64,000 bases of DNA from Leptospira fletcheri (GTDB lineage: Bacteria; Spirochaetota; Leptospiria; Leptospirales; Leptospiraceae), in contig NZ_RQET01000004.1 of assembly GCF_004769195.1 (NCBI RefSeq), forward strand, positions 1 through 64,000, written 5' to 3'. Position 1 is the first letter of the stretch. Each line of letters opens with the position of its first letter. The notes below the pieces were generated by a model that was not told where the DNA came from, made no database searches, and saw only the letters and a list, made by a program, of their open reading frames with translations. Below are positions 28,014 through 37,800 of this stretch, piece after piece. Made by a program: the position numbers and the translations under genes.

Positions 28014-28925
28014 ATGAAAATATTGATCACCGGCGCGACCGGATTTTTAGGCCAAAGGATCGTATACCTACTCAAAAAGGAGGGCGGAAATGAAATCTAT
28101 GCTCTCGCAAGAAATCAAAAATCCGCAAAGAATATCGAGAAGATGGGGATCAAAGTCGTTTATGGCGATTTAGGAGAACCTGTGGTTCTGAAAAAATCCC
28201 TGGAGGAACTCTCTCCGAACGCGATTCTCCATTTAGCCGCCGAAATCGCAACACAGAGAAATACGAAATTATTGTGGCAGGTCAATCATGAAGGAACCAA
28301 AAACCTCTACGAGGCTGCGAAAGGTCTCGGCTTAAAGCGCTTCCTTTTTGCGAGCACGGTAGTCGTAGGAGAAGCGGGAGGAGAACTGCTTTCGGAGGAA
28401 AAACCGCTGAATGTCGAAACGGAATACGGCAAAACCAAACAGGCCTCGGAAGCGATGCTCTTAAAGGCCTACCAAACTGAATCCTTTCCCGCAGTGATCC
28501 TCAGACCCTCTCATATCTACGGACCCGGAGGATGGTTCGCGGATTTGATAAAAGATATGAAGATCGGATTGTTTCGAATCCCCGGATCGGGCAAAAACTA
28601 TTGGGACGTGGTACATGTGGACGACGTCGCGGCAGCCTTTGTCAAAGCGCTTCATTCCGGCAAAGCGGGGGAAATCTATCATATCGCTGACGACACTCCG
28701 GTTTTGATGGAGGACTTTTTCAACGAAGCGGGAAGCTATTTAGGAAAACGTAAAATAGGGCACGCTCCGATCTTTCTGGCAAACCTACTGAGAGGGAAGG
28801 ATCCGGTTCGCGCTGCGACCAGGTCGGCCCGCAGTTCCAATACCAAATTAAAAGGCCTAGGCTGGAAACCCGAATATCCGGATTATCGTTCCGGTCTAAA
28901 ACATACGTTCCAGAGCATGGCTTGA
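28014..28925 (+). CDS. NAD-dependent epimerase/dehydratase family protein
   Basis: 303 residues from the ATG at 28014 (MKILITGATGFLGQRI). The nucleotide-binding GATGFLG and the catalytic YxxxK pair (YGKTK in ETEYGKTKQASE) mark an extended short-chain dehydrogenase. Also seen are HLAAEIATQRN, RPSHIYGPGGWF and YWDVVHVDDVAAAF. Likely substrates are nucleotide sugars or a related sterol-like or flavonoid-like compound; the sequence does not decide. ATGs at 27999 and 27966 would add five or sixteen residues. It is convergent with the membrane glycosyltransferase candidate. Confidence 0.88.
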   Translation: MKILITGATGFLGQRIVYLLKKEGGNEIYALARNQKSAKNIEKMGIKVVYGDLGEPVVLKKSLEELSPNAILHLAAEIATQRNTKLLWQVNHEGTKNLYEAAKGLGLKRFLFASTVVVGEAGGELLSEEKPLNVETEYGKTKQASEAMLLKAYQTESFPAVILRPSHIYGPGGWFADLIKDMKIGLFRIPGSGKNYWDVVHVDDVAAAFVKALHSGKAGEIYHIADDTPVLMEDFFNEAGSYLGKRKIGHAPIFLANLLRGKDPVRAATRSARSSNTKLKGLGWKPEYPDYRSGLKHTFQSMA

Positions 28926-28934
28926 TGACCTTTC

Positions 28935-30515
28935 CTACTGCCGGATCCTTTTTCTTTGCATAGAAAAGATGATGACGTCCGGCAGATTCCCTACTAGAGA
29001 CGGCTCGAAATCATTTCCCAAACGGGAAACTACGGAATTGAAGTAGGGGTTCTTCACGAAAGGAGCCTCCGAAAGAGTCGCAGGGTCCATCAATACCTTG
29101 GCTTGGACGAACAAAATCTTATCGAATTTCCCGGGGTCGTTCCTCAGGAAAAACTTATCCAAAGATGTTCCGTCAAAAAGAGTCACGCAAGGAACTTCGA
29201 AAAAATTCTCCCCCAAGATCTGGGAATACGTACGGATCTGAACCGCAATCAGGTCCGGTTTCTGCTCGGTGTAAATCTTATGCAGGACTGTTGTGCGTTT
29301 GCCGTATTTCGCAAGTATGGAAGTGTACTTCACGGTAATATATGAGGAAAAAAGAATACAACAAAAAACGAGAATCTTTCCCGCCTTTTCCCACCTAGGC
29401 TTGGATTTTAACTTGTCCAGGAAGGTAAGAACAAATCCGGCAAAACAAGGAATCGTCAAATGCAAGTATCTAGTGCCGAAATCAATAATCCCATCGTTCG
29501 GAGCCGCCGCCACAAGGCCGATAAAACCCGCAATTCCGGACTGGATCAAAAGATTCCCGCCTTTCGTCGAATCGACCGCTTCCTCTTGAGAGCGCAAAAA
29601 ACCTCGAGAGGAAAAGAGAAAATACAGGGAAAACCAAAATAAAAAGAAGAACAAAGGCATGTAGGCAAAAAAGCCCAACCGATTAAAACTGAAAAAAAGA
29701 AGCCCACGATAAATTTCCAGCTTTGCCAAAGGAGAAAGGAACATCGTCGGTTGATTAAAAGAAAATCTAGGGCCGAGAGGGAGTCCGTAGAAGAAGGTTT
29801 GCATCCCGATCAAAAACGAAAGACCGAGCAAAATCCCGATAGAAAATCCTAAAACGGAAATCCGATCTCTGGATCCTCGCACGGCATCGAAAATTAGAAA
29901 TGCCGTAAAGGAAAGGCAGAATCCGATGGATTCGATTCGAAACCATCCGGAAGAAGCCGATAAGAATCCCGCAAACAAAAACGGTAAAGAGCTTCCTCGA
30001 GTTCGATTTTTTAGAACGAGGGCGACGCCTGAGAAAAATAGCAAGCAAGCAAGCCCCACATCCGGAAAAAAATAACCGTTTACCACGAACGGGGAGCCGA
30101 AGACCAGTATGAATAGAAAAAGAAGATTCCTTCTCCATAGCATGGAAAGAATAAAAATCGTAGTGGAAACAAGAATCGCATTCACTACATAAACCCCGGT
30201 GATTCCGCCCCAGGGTAAAATCAGTGCATACACGAAACCTAAGGCCACCGGAAAGGGACTTACGATCTTGCCTCTGATGCGAATGCATTCGGTCGGGCAA
30301 AATTCCGATTCCGGATCCAATTTCGAGGAAGGCAACTCCAGCTCGCCGGACACAAAACCGCTTCTAGAGATGGATTCCCCCAAAACGAATTTAGCCAAGT
30401 GATCCGAATATAACTGCTCCACCGGTTTCAATAAAAACAGAAACAATAAGGGAGACAAAACCAGAAGGAAGAAGGAAAGAGTCCGAAAGCGACCCGAGTC
30501 TAAAAAAGGGGACAC
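28935..30515 (-). CDS. Multi-pass membrane protein, candidate glycosyltransferase
   Basis: 526 residues with about ten membrane helices, starting LSFFLLVLSPLLFLFLL. The first loop is acidic and contains SDHLAKFVLGESI, similar in position to the catalytic loop of GT-C glycosyltransferases; FGTRYLHLTIPCFAGFVLTFL is another conserved-looking part. The general form recalls the Leptospira LA_3751/LA_3752 putative glycosyltransferases, from memory and not checked. The C-terminal 130 residues are mostly soluble. Probably acts at the inner membrane on a lipid-linked sugar. It stands alone, convergent with the epimerase gene. Confidence 0.6.
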   Translation of the reverse strand: MSPFLDSGRFRTLSFFLLVLSPLLFLFLLKPVEQLYSDHLAKFVLGESISRSGFVSGELELPSSKLDPESEFCPTECIRIRGKIVSPFPVALGFVYALILPWGGITGVYVVNAILVSTTIFILSMLWRRNLLFLFILVFGSPFVVNGYFFPDVGLACLLFFSGVALVLKNRTRGSSLPFLFAGFLSASSGWFRIESIGFCLSFTAFLIFDAVRGSRDRISVLGFSIGILLGLSFLIGMQTFFYGLPLGPRFSFNQPTMFLSPLAKLEIYRGLLFFSFNRLGFFAYMPLFFFLFWFSLYFLFSSRGFLRSQEEAVDSTKGGNLLIQSGIAGFIGLVAAAPNDGIIDFGTRYLHLTIPCFAGFVLTFLDKLKSKPRWEKAGKILVFCCILFSSYITVKYTSILAKYGKRTTVLHKIYTEQKPDLIAVQIRTYSQILGENFFEVPCVTLFDGTSLDKFFLRNDPGKFDKILFVQAKVLMDPATLSEAPFVKNPYFNSVVSRLGNDFEPSLVGNLPDVIIFSMQRKRIRQ

Positions 30516-30651
30516 GGTTCGCTAAGCTAAACCCGAAGAAGGAGGAGACAATCTTTTTTTAGTGGCAGCTTTTTGGGAAGATAAGACCCTTTCCTAGGAC
30601 CAATCTACTGCTAAATGATTCAGTCCTACCGTTCCCGCTTGCTTTATAAAT

Positions 30652-30674
30652 AAAAAAAGGCGCCCGAAAGCGCC
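30652..30674 (-). terminator. Rho-independent terminator of the small secreted-protein gene
   Basis: On the minus strand a GC stem GGCGC/GCGCC with loop TTTCGG is followed by a run of seven Ts. It lies about 35 bases past the stop of the leftward gene at 30710-31045. Confidence 0.85.
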
Positions 30675-30709
30675 CTCTATCGAAGTGGACTTCGAAGAAT
30701 TTAAGACTG

Positions 30710-31045
30710 TTAAAGGTTGTTCAAAAATTCTTGAGTTCTCTGAGCTTCTCTTTCCAAAGCAGCGGCTTGTTTCAGAAATTTTTCCGATTGAGCATTGCTA
30801 GCCAGAAATTTACCACCAGTAGAACGTCTTGCAAGAGCTCTCAACTCTTCCACACGCTCCATCTTTTGTTGAGCAAGAGCTTTTAAGTAGGTCCCAACGG
30901 CAACTTTTTGTTCCTTGGTGACTGCTGCAGAAACTAGGGCTTGCTCAAGCAAACGATCTTCAGTATCTTGCGAAACTGCAAATACGGAAGAACTAGCTAA
31001 GAAACCAGCGATTAGAAGAAGAGAAATCGTTTTGTTAACTTTCAT
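30710..31045 (-). CDS. Small secreted helical protein
   Basis: 111 residues from the ATG at 31045 (MKVNKTISLLLIAGFLASSS), with GAGAGG about ten bases upstream; a TTG reading would add six residues. A signal peptide ends around Ala23 (SVFA). The mature protein of about 88 residues is almost entirely helical, with many Ala, Glu, Gln and Arg residues and heptad-like spacing (ERVEELRALARR; FLKQAAALEREAQRTQEF). No family is recognised. It has its own terminator, and the long AT-rich region upstream suggests a strong independent promoter, so it may be an abundant periplasmic protein. Confidence 0.75.
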   Translation of the reverse strand: MKVNKTISLLLIAGFLASSSVFAVSQDTEDRLLEQALVSAAVTKEQKVAVGTYLKALAQQKMERVEELRALARRSTGGKFLASNAQSEKFLKQAAALEREAQRTQEFLNNL

Positions 31046-31386
31046 GGACTTGAAACCTCTCAATGAGTTATTTATATTTTTAATTCTCGTTATCGCTTAT
31101 ATCCATAAGACTGATACATGTTTTCAATTGGAATAAAAAAATTAAAAAAGGATAAAAAAAAGAAAATCCATCGTTAAGCGAAGAGGCAGAGAAAAGCACT
31201 TCATATTATCATGTATTAGATTTGTATAATTTTATAAAAAACCTTCAACGCATGCCGTAAATCATGCGATCCGCAAATAAAACAGGCGACTTTCCATATC
31301 GAAAACGAGACATGCACGTTTCTAATACAATTTTCGTATAGAAGATCGAGTTTTTCAAGAAAAATAGAAATTCGAAAATCAAAAAA
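31046..31386. other. AT-rich intergenic region, no gene seen
   Basis: This is the left part of a 517-base gap between two divergent genes. It is much more AT-rich than the coding regions around it. It should hold the promoter of the leftward small secreted protein. I found no ORF with a ribosome site and no tRNA. Confidence 0.5.
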
Positions 31387-31489
31387 TGCCTATTTTTTAG
31401 GCACAATTTTTAAGCAATATGCCTGTTGGATATGCAAAAAAGGGCCGAAAATCCCCTTTTTTGCGGAATTTCCCAAAATGGGATTTTTT
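31387..31489 (+). other. Three stacked hairpins between divergent genes
   Basis: First hairpin: TGCCTA/TAGGCA at 31387-31403 around five Ts. Second: a perfect 11-bp stem GCAAAAAAGGG/CCCTTTTTTGC at 31434-31464. Third: TCCCA/TGGGA at 31471-31483 followed by six Ts, terminator-like on the plus strand. The neighbouring genes point away from each other, so no annotated transcript needs to end here. A small RNA or a structured leader of gloA is possible. Confidence 0.45.
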
Positions 31490-31562
31490 CAATGGATCGC
31501 TTTTCAACTCGAGAAAAGCCGGAAGACTAGTCCAAAATCATCGTTTTTAAAACAGGATATTT

Positions 31563-31985
31563 ATGCGCTATTTGCACGCTATGATTCGAGTCTTTGATCT
31601 AGATTCCGCATTGGATTTCTTTTGCGACAAACTCGGCTTGGTCCAAACGAGACAGAGCGAACATCCGGAAGGAAAATTTACCCTGGTATTTCTCTCTGAT
31701 GGATCGTCTAACGCACCCGAGATCGAACTAACTTATAACTGGGAACAAAAGGACAGATACACATCGGGCAGAAACTTCGGACACCTTGCCTTCGAAGTGG
31801 AAAACATTTACGAAACGTGTGAACGTCTGGTATCCAAAGGGATTACGATCAACAGACCGCCTCGCGACGGAAGAATGGCTTTTGTTCGCTCTCCCGATTC
31901 GATCTCGGTGGAATTGTTGCAAAAAGGAAAGTCGCTGGCGCCTGCCGAACCTTGGAAAAGCATGCAGAATACCGGAGAGTGGTAG
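31563..31985 (+). CDS. gloA: Lactoylglutathione lyase, glyoxalase I (VOC family)
   Basis: 140 residues closely following GloA. The metal ligands of the family are in place: His5 in RYLHAMIRV, Glu in PEIELTYNW, His in FGHLAFEV and Glu in ISVELLQ. It should convert the hemithioacetal of methylglyoxal and a thiol into a thioester, detoxifying methylglyoxal in the cytoplasm. The C-terminal 20 residues ([11 protein letters not shown]) extend past the core. A long structured AT-rich leader lies upstream. It is convergent with the second WYL regulator gene, nine bases away. Confidence 0.88.
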   Translation: MRYLHAMIRVFDLDSALDFFCDKLGLVQTRQSEHPEGKFTLVFLSDGSSNAPEIELTYNWEQKDRYTSGRNFGHLAFEVENIYETCERLVSKGITINRPPRDGRMAFVRSPDSISVELLQKGKSLAPAEPWKSMQNTGEW

Positions 31986-31994
31986 GCTTTTTTC

Positions 31995-33032
31995 TTAAGA
32001 AAAATCGGAACCGTAACTTTCCGCGAGAAACGAAAGGGAATCCTTAAGCCTCTTCTTTAATTCTTCCGGTTCTATCTTTTCCAGAGCACTACCTTCTTTC
32101 CATAAAAAAGGAAGCAATCCTTCCAGATTGGTGCATTCGAAGCGGATCATATTTCCTTCCTGAGTCAGAGGAATTCCGGACAAGAACTGTTTGGCTTTTA
32201 CCAAGGCTTCACTCTTGCAAAGCAAAGAGACCTTCCTGGGTTCGTGTACGGGAAAGAGGGCCGCGTGGACGATCTGGTCTTCCCAGGTCTCGGCCTTAGC
32301 TCCCCTCTTTTGATAAATGAAGTCGCCTTCCAGGATTTCCGCTTCCAAAATCTTGGTTAGGATCAACCTTTTCTTGATCTTTTCGGAGCGATCGTAGGCC
32401 AAAAGATAATAATCCTCTCCTCCTCTTCTGAGCAAACGGACAGGATCGACTTCTATAAAATACGAATCCTCGGGAAAGGTCTTAAAATATTTCAGCCGGA
32501 GAGGGCTTCGGTTTTTTAGCGCCTCCAAAACGGAAAAAGCGATCTGTCCGGATTCGTCGGAAATCTCCCGAGGCTCTTCTTTCAATTCCGGAAAAAAACC
32601 CAATTCTCCCGCGAATATCTTCTGCGCCGCCGTATAGAGTTCGTATCTGGGAGACTCGGAATACGCTTCCAAGAGGACAGCGGAGATTTCTCTCAGCTCA
32701 TTCGGATCGAATCGCAGAGATTTTGCCCAAGGATCGGTTTCCAAAACATAAACAAAATCTTTGTCGTGCTTTTGAGGATAGTACCGAATTCGAAAACCTA
32801 AGGATTCCAATTCCTGGATGTCTCGGGAAAGTTTTCTTCGATCCGAGTCCTTGTTCTCGTTATCATAGAATTCTCCCATAATGTCCTTTAATCCGGAAAG
32901 GGTCAGTCCTTCCGGAAACTGAAAGAAATTAAAGAGCAGTGTGAGAAGACGGGATTCCGTCGGATTCATTTCCCTCGGCTCGATTCCCAGTTCGGGATCG
33001 GACTCGAATTCTTCCTGTTGTTCCATGGACAC
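31995..33032 (-). CDS. WYL-domain transcriptional regulator
   Basis: 345 residues. The N-terminal winged helix (SRLLTLLFNFFQFPEGLTLS; RRKLSRDIQELESLGF) fits the HTH_11/PafB type and the WYL domain lies near 170-245 (SPLRLKYFKTFPED, VDPVRLLRRGGEDYYLLAYD). A C-terminal WCX-like segment follows (VSLLCKSEALVKAKQFL). With the WYL protein at 26873-27826 it may form a PafBC-like pair, although they are encoded 4 kb apart. The first 20 residues are acidic. Target genes are not evident. Confidence 0.85.
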   Translation of the reverse strand: MSMEQQEEFESDPELGIEPREMNPTESRLLTLLFNFFQFPEGLTLSGLKDIMGEFYDNENKDSDRRKLSRDIQELESLGFRIRYYPQKHDKDFVYVLETDPWAKSLRFDPNELREISAVLLEAYSESPRYELYTAAQKIFAGELGFFPELKEEPREISDESGQIAFSVLEALKNRSPLRLKYFKTFPEDSYFIEVDPVRLLRRGGEDYYLLAYDRSEKIKKRLILTKILEAEILEGDFIYQKRGAKAETWEDQIVHAALFPVHEPRKVSLLCKSEALVKAKQFLSGIPLTQEGNMIRFECTNLEGLLPFLWKEGSALEKIEPEELKKRLKDSLSFLAESYGSDFS

Positions 33033-33184
33033 AAGCAGAGAATCGGGAATCGGTAGGACGGAGGCAACCAGGAAATCTCGGATTCTTAAGATTCGCCCGC
33101 AGGAGAAAAAACCGCTTGAAGTACCCGAAAGCCGGGAAAAACTCCGGATGCCCTCAAAAGAAATCTCGGGCCTGGAACCGTATC

Positions 33185-33406
33185 ATGGTGAAAATTTTCA
33201 GTTATATCATCCCGAATCTTGCAGGATTGGCGCTGATCCTATTAGGTTGGTGGACCACGATCATCAACGTCGCCACCCTTCGATTCGCAGGAGAATCCTA
33301 CTTTAACAAATGGACTTATACCGGATTAGGACTAATCATCGTGGGGGCGTACCTGCCGGAAATTTGGATCGGAATCAGAAACAAACTCTTCGGAGAAAAG
33401 TCCTAG
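33185..33406 (+). CDS. Small two-helix membrane protein
   Basis: 73 residues from the ATG at 33185; a longer reading from 33116 has a basic lead without family features. Two hydrophobic helices are seen (IIPNLAGLALILLGWWTTII and YTGLGLIIVGAYLPEIWIGI) separated by a short polar loop. No known family. It starts 150 bases from the divergent WYL gene and is followed by a long inverted repeat. Confidence 0.55.
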   Translation: MVKIFSYIIPNLAGLALILLGWWTTIINVATLRFAGESYFNKWTYTGLGLIIVGAYLPEIWIGIRNKLFGEKS

Positions 33407-33447
33407 ACGAATCACCGTCTCGATTTCTTAAGGTAAAAAGTCTAGAC

Positions 33448-33489
33448 AATCTTTCTCTACTCTCGGATTTTTGGAGTTAGAGAAAGATT
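33448..33489. repeat. Inverted repeat with 12-bp perfect arms
   Basis: AATCTTTCTCTA (33448-33459) and TAGAGAAAGATT (33478-33489) are perfect complements with an 18-base spacer, and further CTC/GAG pairing is possible inside. No T-run follows, so it is not a standard terminator. It lies 94 bases before the DegT-family gene and could be an operator or an RNA hairpin. Confidence 0.6.
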
Positions 33490-33582
33490 CGTTCTCTCGG
33501 GTAGATTTGAAAAAAATCTTTACGAGCAATGTACATGCATTACAATGCGACATAATATAGAGACTGGAACCTGAGACGTTCA

Positions 33583-34683
33583 ATGAGCGCGGAAACAGAA
33601 GTAATAGAAAAAACCGGCCGAAAGAAAACCGAGATCGAGTACAGCAAGCCCACCCTCTCCAGAGAGGATTTAAAAACGGTACTAGAGGCTCTCGTCGAAG
33701 ACCACCTTTCCACCGGATCTATCACTTCCCGCTTTGAGAAAGCCTTTTCGTCCACTTTCCGTACGAAAAACGTAATTTCCACCAATAGCCTGACTGCCGC
33801 ATACCATCTGGCCTTACTCTCTCTAGAGATCCAGCCCGGAGATAAAGTGGTCCTGTCCACCTTCGCCCCTTTGGCCGCTCTGGATGCGATTTTTCTACTC
33901 CAAGCAAAACCTTCCGTTTTGGACCTCGACCGGCATTCCTTCCACCTCAATCGATCCGGATTGACTGCTTCCCTGGAAGACCCGAGCGTAAAAGCGATCA
34001 TACTCGATCACACTTTCGGATCTCTAGTGGATTTTTCCCAATACGATTTCCGTGGAATTCCCACGATCGAGGATTTTTCCGAAGCGGTCGGAGCGAGAAC
34101 GGAAACCTTCACTCCCGGAAAACAAGGAAAGCTCTCTATTTGCGGCCTGTCCGTGGAATACCTGATCACGACAGGGAATGGAGCCTTGGTCTGCACCGAA
34201 GACGATTCCTTGGCAAAAAAAATCAGGGCAAGAAAAAACGGACAAGATCCCTATCCGAGAAAAGACGGACAACCGAGATTGGATTACGATATGATCGATT
34301 ACCAAGCCGCTCTCGGAATCGAACAATTGTCCAATTTGGGGGTCATCCTGGAGCGAAAAAGGAAAATCGCTCAGGTGTATCTACAATCCATACAAGGTTC
34401 TCAGGTTTCCACACATTACAACGATCCGACCACGGATACATTCAATCGATTCGTAATCTTAGCGCCCGGAAACTACGACCAAGCGGAGAGATATTTCCGC
34501 TCTCTGCAAATCGGAACGAGACGCACCGCCGACGAACCCATCCATCACATTTTAGAATTGGGAAACGCGGATTTTCCGAACGGAGAACGACTTTACCAAA
34601 GAGGCCATTGCGTTCCGATTTATCCCAACCTGACCAAGGATAATATCCAGAGAATTGCACAGGCAATCCGCCGGATTTATTAG
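33583..34683 (+). CDS. DegT/DnrJ/EryC1/StrS-family protein lacking the PLP lysine
   Basis: 366 residues with the overall pattern of sugar aminotransferases of this family: STGSITSRFEKAFSS, the glycine/serine-type TNSLTAAYHLALLSLEIQPGD, LDHTFGSLVDF, and IEDFSEAVGA. In active members the cofactor lysine lies in SFxxxKxxTTGEGG; here that segment reads LSVEYLITTGNGALV, with Tyr at the lysine position. The usual Glu-Gly-Gly is Asn-Gly-Ala. It therefore probably cannot form the internal aldimine. It may be a non-enzymatic or differently acting relative, as the 3-dehydratase ColD has His there. It is a single gene between an inverted repeat and the RND pump. Confidence 0.85.
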   Translation: MSAETEVIEKTGRKKTEIEYSKPTLSREDLKTVLEALVEDHLSTGSITSRFEKAFSSTFRTKNVISTNSLTAAYHLALLSLEIQPGDKVVLSTFAPLAALDAIFLLQAKPSVLDLDRHSFHLNRSGLTASLEDPSVKAIILDHTFGSLVDFSQYDFRGIPTIEDFSEAVGARTETFTPGKQGKLSICGLSVEYLITTGNGALVCTEDDSLAKKIRARKNGQDPYPRKDGQPRLDYDMIDYQAALGIEQLSNLGVILERKRKIAQVYLQSIQGSQVSTHYNDPTTDTFNRFVILAPGNYDQAERYFRSLQIGTRRTADEPIHHILELGNADFPNGERLYQRGHCVPIYPNLTKDNIQRIAQAIRRIY

Positions 34684-34868
34684 TTCGGACCAAAAATCTT
34701 TTCCTTCAAAAGTCCGCCAGACCCCGAAAAAAGAATTCTAAATTTCTATTTTTCGCGTCGCGATAAATTCTTTCCGAAAAAATAGAACACGTCGAAATAG
34801 ACCTTTAAAGTCGCTCGAACTTCTCTCTTCCCCAAATCCGAGGAAAGACATTCAGCCGAGGAGGCCTC

Positions 34869-37800
34869 TTGAACATCGCGCTTCTTTCCATAAAACGTCC
34901 GATTTTTATTACGAGCTTAGTAATCCTAATGCTTCTGACAGGATTGGTTTCTCTATCACGTATGGGGGTGGATCTTTTCCCCGACGTAAATATTCCGGTA
35001 GTCTCGGTAACTACGATTTATCCCGGTGCCGGCCCCGAAGAAATCGAGGAATTGATTTCCAAGCCTTTGGAGGAGGAACTTTCCTCCATTTCGGGCTTGA
35101 AGAAAATCGTTTCCCGAAACCAGGAAGGAGTCTCCGTCGTCTCAGGAGAATTTACGCTTTCCACCGATATCAAGTACGCGGAGCAGCAGTTCAGAGACAA
35201 AGTCGGATTGGTTCGTCCTAAATTGCCGGACGGAATCAAGGAACCGAAAGTCGTCCGCTTCGATCCAGCCGACCAGCCTATCGTTCGTTTGGCGGTATTC
35301 GCCGATTTAGGACAGGCACAACTCTATGATCTCGCCAAGGAAACGGTAAAGGCAAAGCTGGAACAGATCAACGGGGTCGGTTCCGTCAAGTTGGTGGGAG
35401 GAACGAGAAGAGAAATCCAAATCGAATTGGATCGAAACAAGCTCATCTCGTACCAGATGCCGATGGTGGTGATCGCCAACCGCTTGAAATCCGCCGGCTT
35501 AAACGTGCCGGTGGGTAAATTCGAATCGGGCACCAGGGAAACTTCCTATAGAACTTTAGGACGCTACGAAAGTCTCAGACAAATCGAAAATACCATCGTC
35601 TCTTTCGGCGGTGACGTGGGAAATTCCGTTCTTATCAAGGAACTTGGAACGGTCCGCGATGGAACGGAAGACGAAGAAACATTAGGATACCTTTGGGCTT
35701 CGAAGAGCGACGTCGTGGAAGAGGAAGACGTGGGATTCTTTGCTCATCCGTTTATCTGGATCGGTCAAAGCGCTCGGAAGATCAAAGCCTTGTTCTCCTC
35801 CAAAAAAACCGAAGTCGAAGAAAAGGAATTAAAACCTGCGCTTTTTATCGACGTGTACAAGCAATCGGGGGGAAACACGGTCGCCGTAGCGGACGAGGTT
35901 TTGAAACGGATCGATAAATTGAACGCGGATCTCAAACCCCTCGCCGGGAACCCCAAGATCCGTCTCATCCGGGACGGATCCCGCTGGATTCGCTACAACG
36001 TGGAGGACGTCACTGAGGCCATCGTACTCGGGGTTCTATTGGCGGTCATTACGGTCTATTTTTTCTTAGGAAACTTCAGGTCTACCGTGATCACCGGCTT
36101 GGCCCTTCCAAACTCCATGTTAGGGGCATTCATTTTGATGTGGATCATGGGATTTACGATCAACGTAATGACCCTCTTGGCCCTTTCTTTAGCCGTAGGG
36201 CTACTGGTGGATGACGCGATCGTAGTGCGCGAAAATATTTTCCGAAAATTGGAAGAAGGGCATAACGTTCTAGAAGCCTCCGAAAAAGGAACGATGGAAG
36301 TGGCTCTTGCGGTCGTAGGTACATCTCTCACCGTGATCGCCGTGTTTTTCCCCGTAGGATTTTTGTCCGGAATTGTCGGACAATTTTTCAAACAGTTCGG
36401 TCTGACCGTGGTCTTTGCGATGATCATTTCCCTCTTTGACGGTCTTTTTGTCGCACCGATGCTTTCCGCTTATTTTGCGGGAAAATTGGATCATAGCAAA
36501 CGGAATAAAGCCGTGGAAGCCTTCGACAAATTCCAAACTTGGCTGGAAAAGATTTACGGAATCGCGATGAAGTTTGCTTTGGCGCATCCGGGAAAAATCA
36601 TTCTTTTAACGTTTCTGATCTTCGTACTTTCTTTAGTGAGCTGTCGCTTCGTCAAAAAGACCTTCTTACCAGCCAACGACCAAGGAGAATTCCTGGTCAC
36701 GCTGGATCTTCCCCCAGGAACGAGTCTCCAAGGAACGAAGGAAGTCGCGGACAAGGTCTTGCTCGAACTTCAGAAATTTCCGGAGATGGACAAAATCGCG
36801 ATCACGATCGGAAAACCGGATGGGGGAGAGCCGAATACGGCGACTCTAGCCGTAGCTCTAGTCTCTTCCAAAAAGAGAAAAAAGACCACGGTAGCGATCA
36901 AAGACGCGATCCGCGATGTTCTAAAAAGTTACGCCTATGCGAGACCTGCAGTTTCCGATTATTCCGCGGTAGGTGGAGGGGTTCAGTATCCCTTCCAGCT
37001 CGTCATCAAGGGGGATAACCTCGCGGAAATGGAGGCGTATTCTAAGAAAGTTCTGGATCGGTTAAAATCCGTCGTCGATCTCGCGGATATAGATACGGAT
37101 TATCGTGCCGGAAAACCGGAGTACCAGATCACTCTGGATAACTCGCGTATGCAACTGGTGGGGGTTCTTCCCGGAGTGGCCGGATCTGAATTGAGATACC
37201 AAATCGCGGGGGACACAGTCAGCAAATTCTACGACAAGGGGATTGAATACGATGTTCGTATGAGACTCCATCCGGACCAACGGAATTTGAGGGTGGCGTA
37301 CGGGCAAACTAAGGTTCCGAATATCGCCAATAAGCTGATCCCTCTAGCGGCTATCGGTTCCGGCAAGGAAACGGTGGGGCCCGCAAGGATCAACCGGATC
37401 GATCGGGCCAGAACCATCGTGATTAATGCGAATCTTGCCCCAGGAGGCGCAATCCAAAGCGCGACGGAGGAAGCCACTAAAATCATGTCCACGGAAATCA
37501 AACCGCCTCCCGGAGTTCGGTTCAACTTCCAAGGACAGTCCGAGGACTTTAAAGAATTGATCGTGAACATTTTAGTCGCATTCGGACTGGCATTAGTGTT
37601 CATCTATCTGGTTCTTTCTTCTCTCTACGAATCCTTCATCACGCCGGTGACGATTTTATTCGCGATCCCCCCGGCGATTTCGGGAGCATTCTTCGCGTTG
37701 TTCGTAACGGGGGAAATGCTCAACCTATTCTCCATGATCGGTCTCATCCTATTAATGGGTCTCGTGGCGAAAAACTCGATTCTCTTAGTCGATTATGCGA

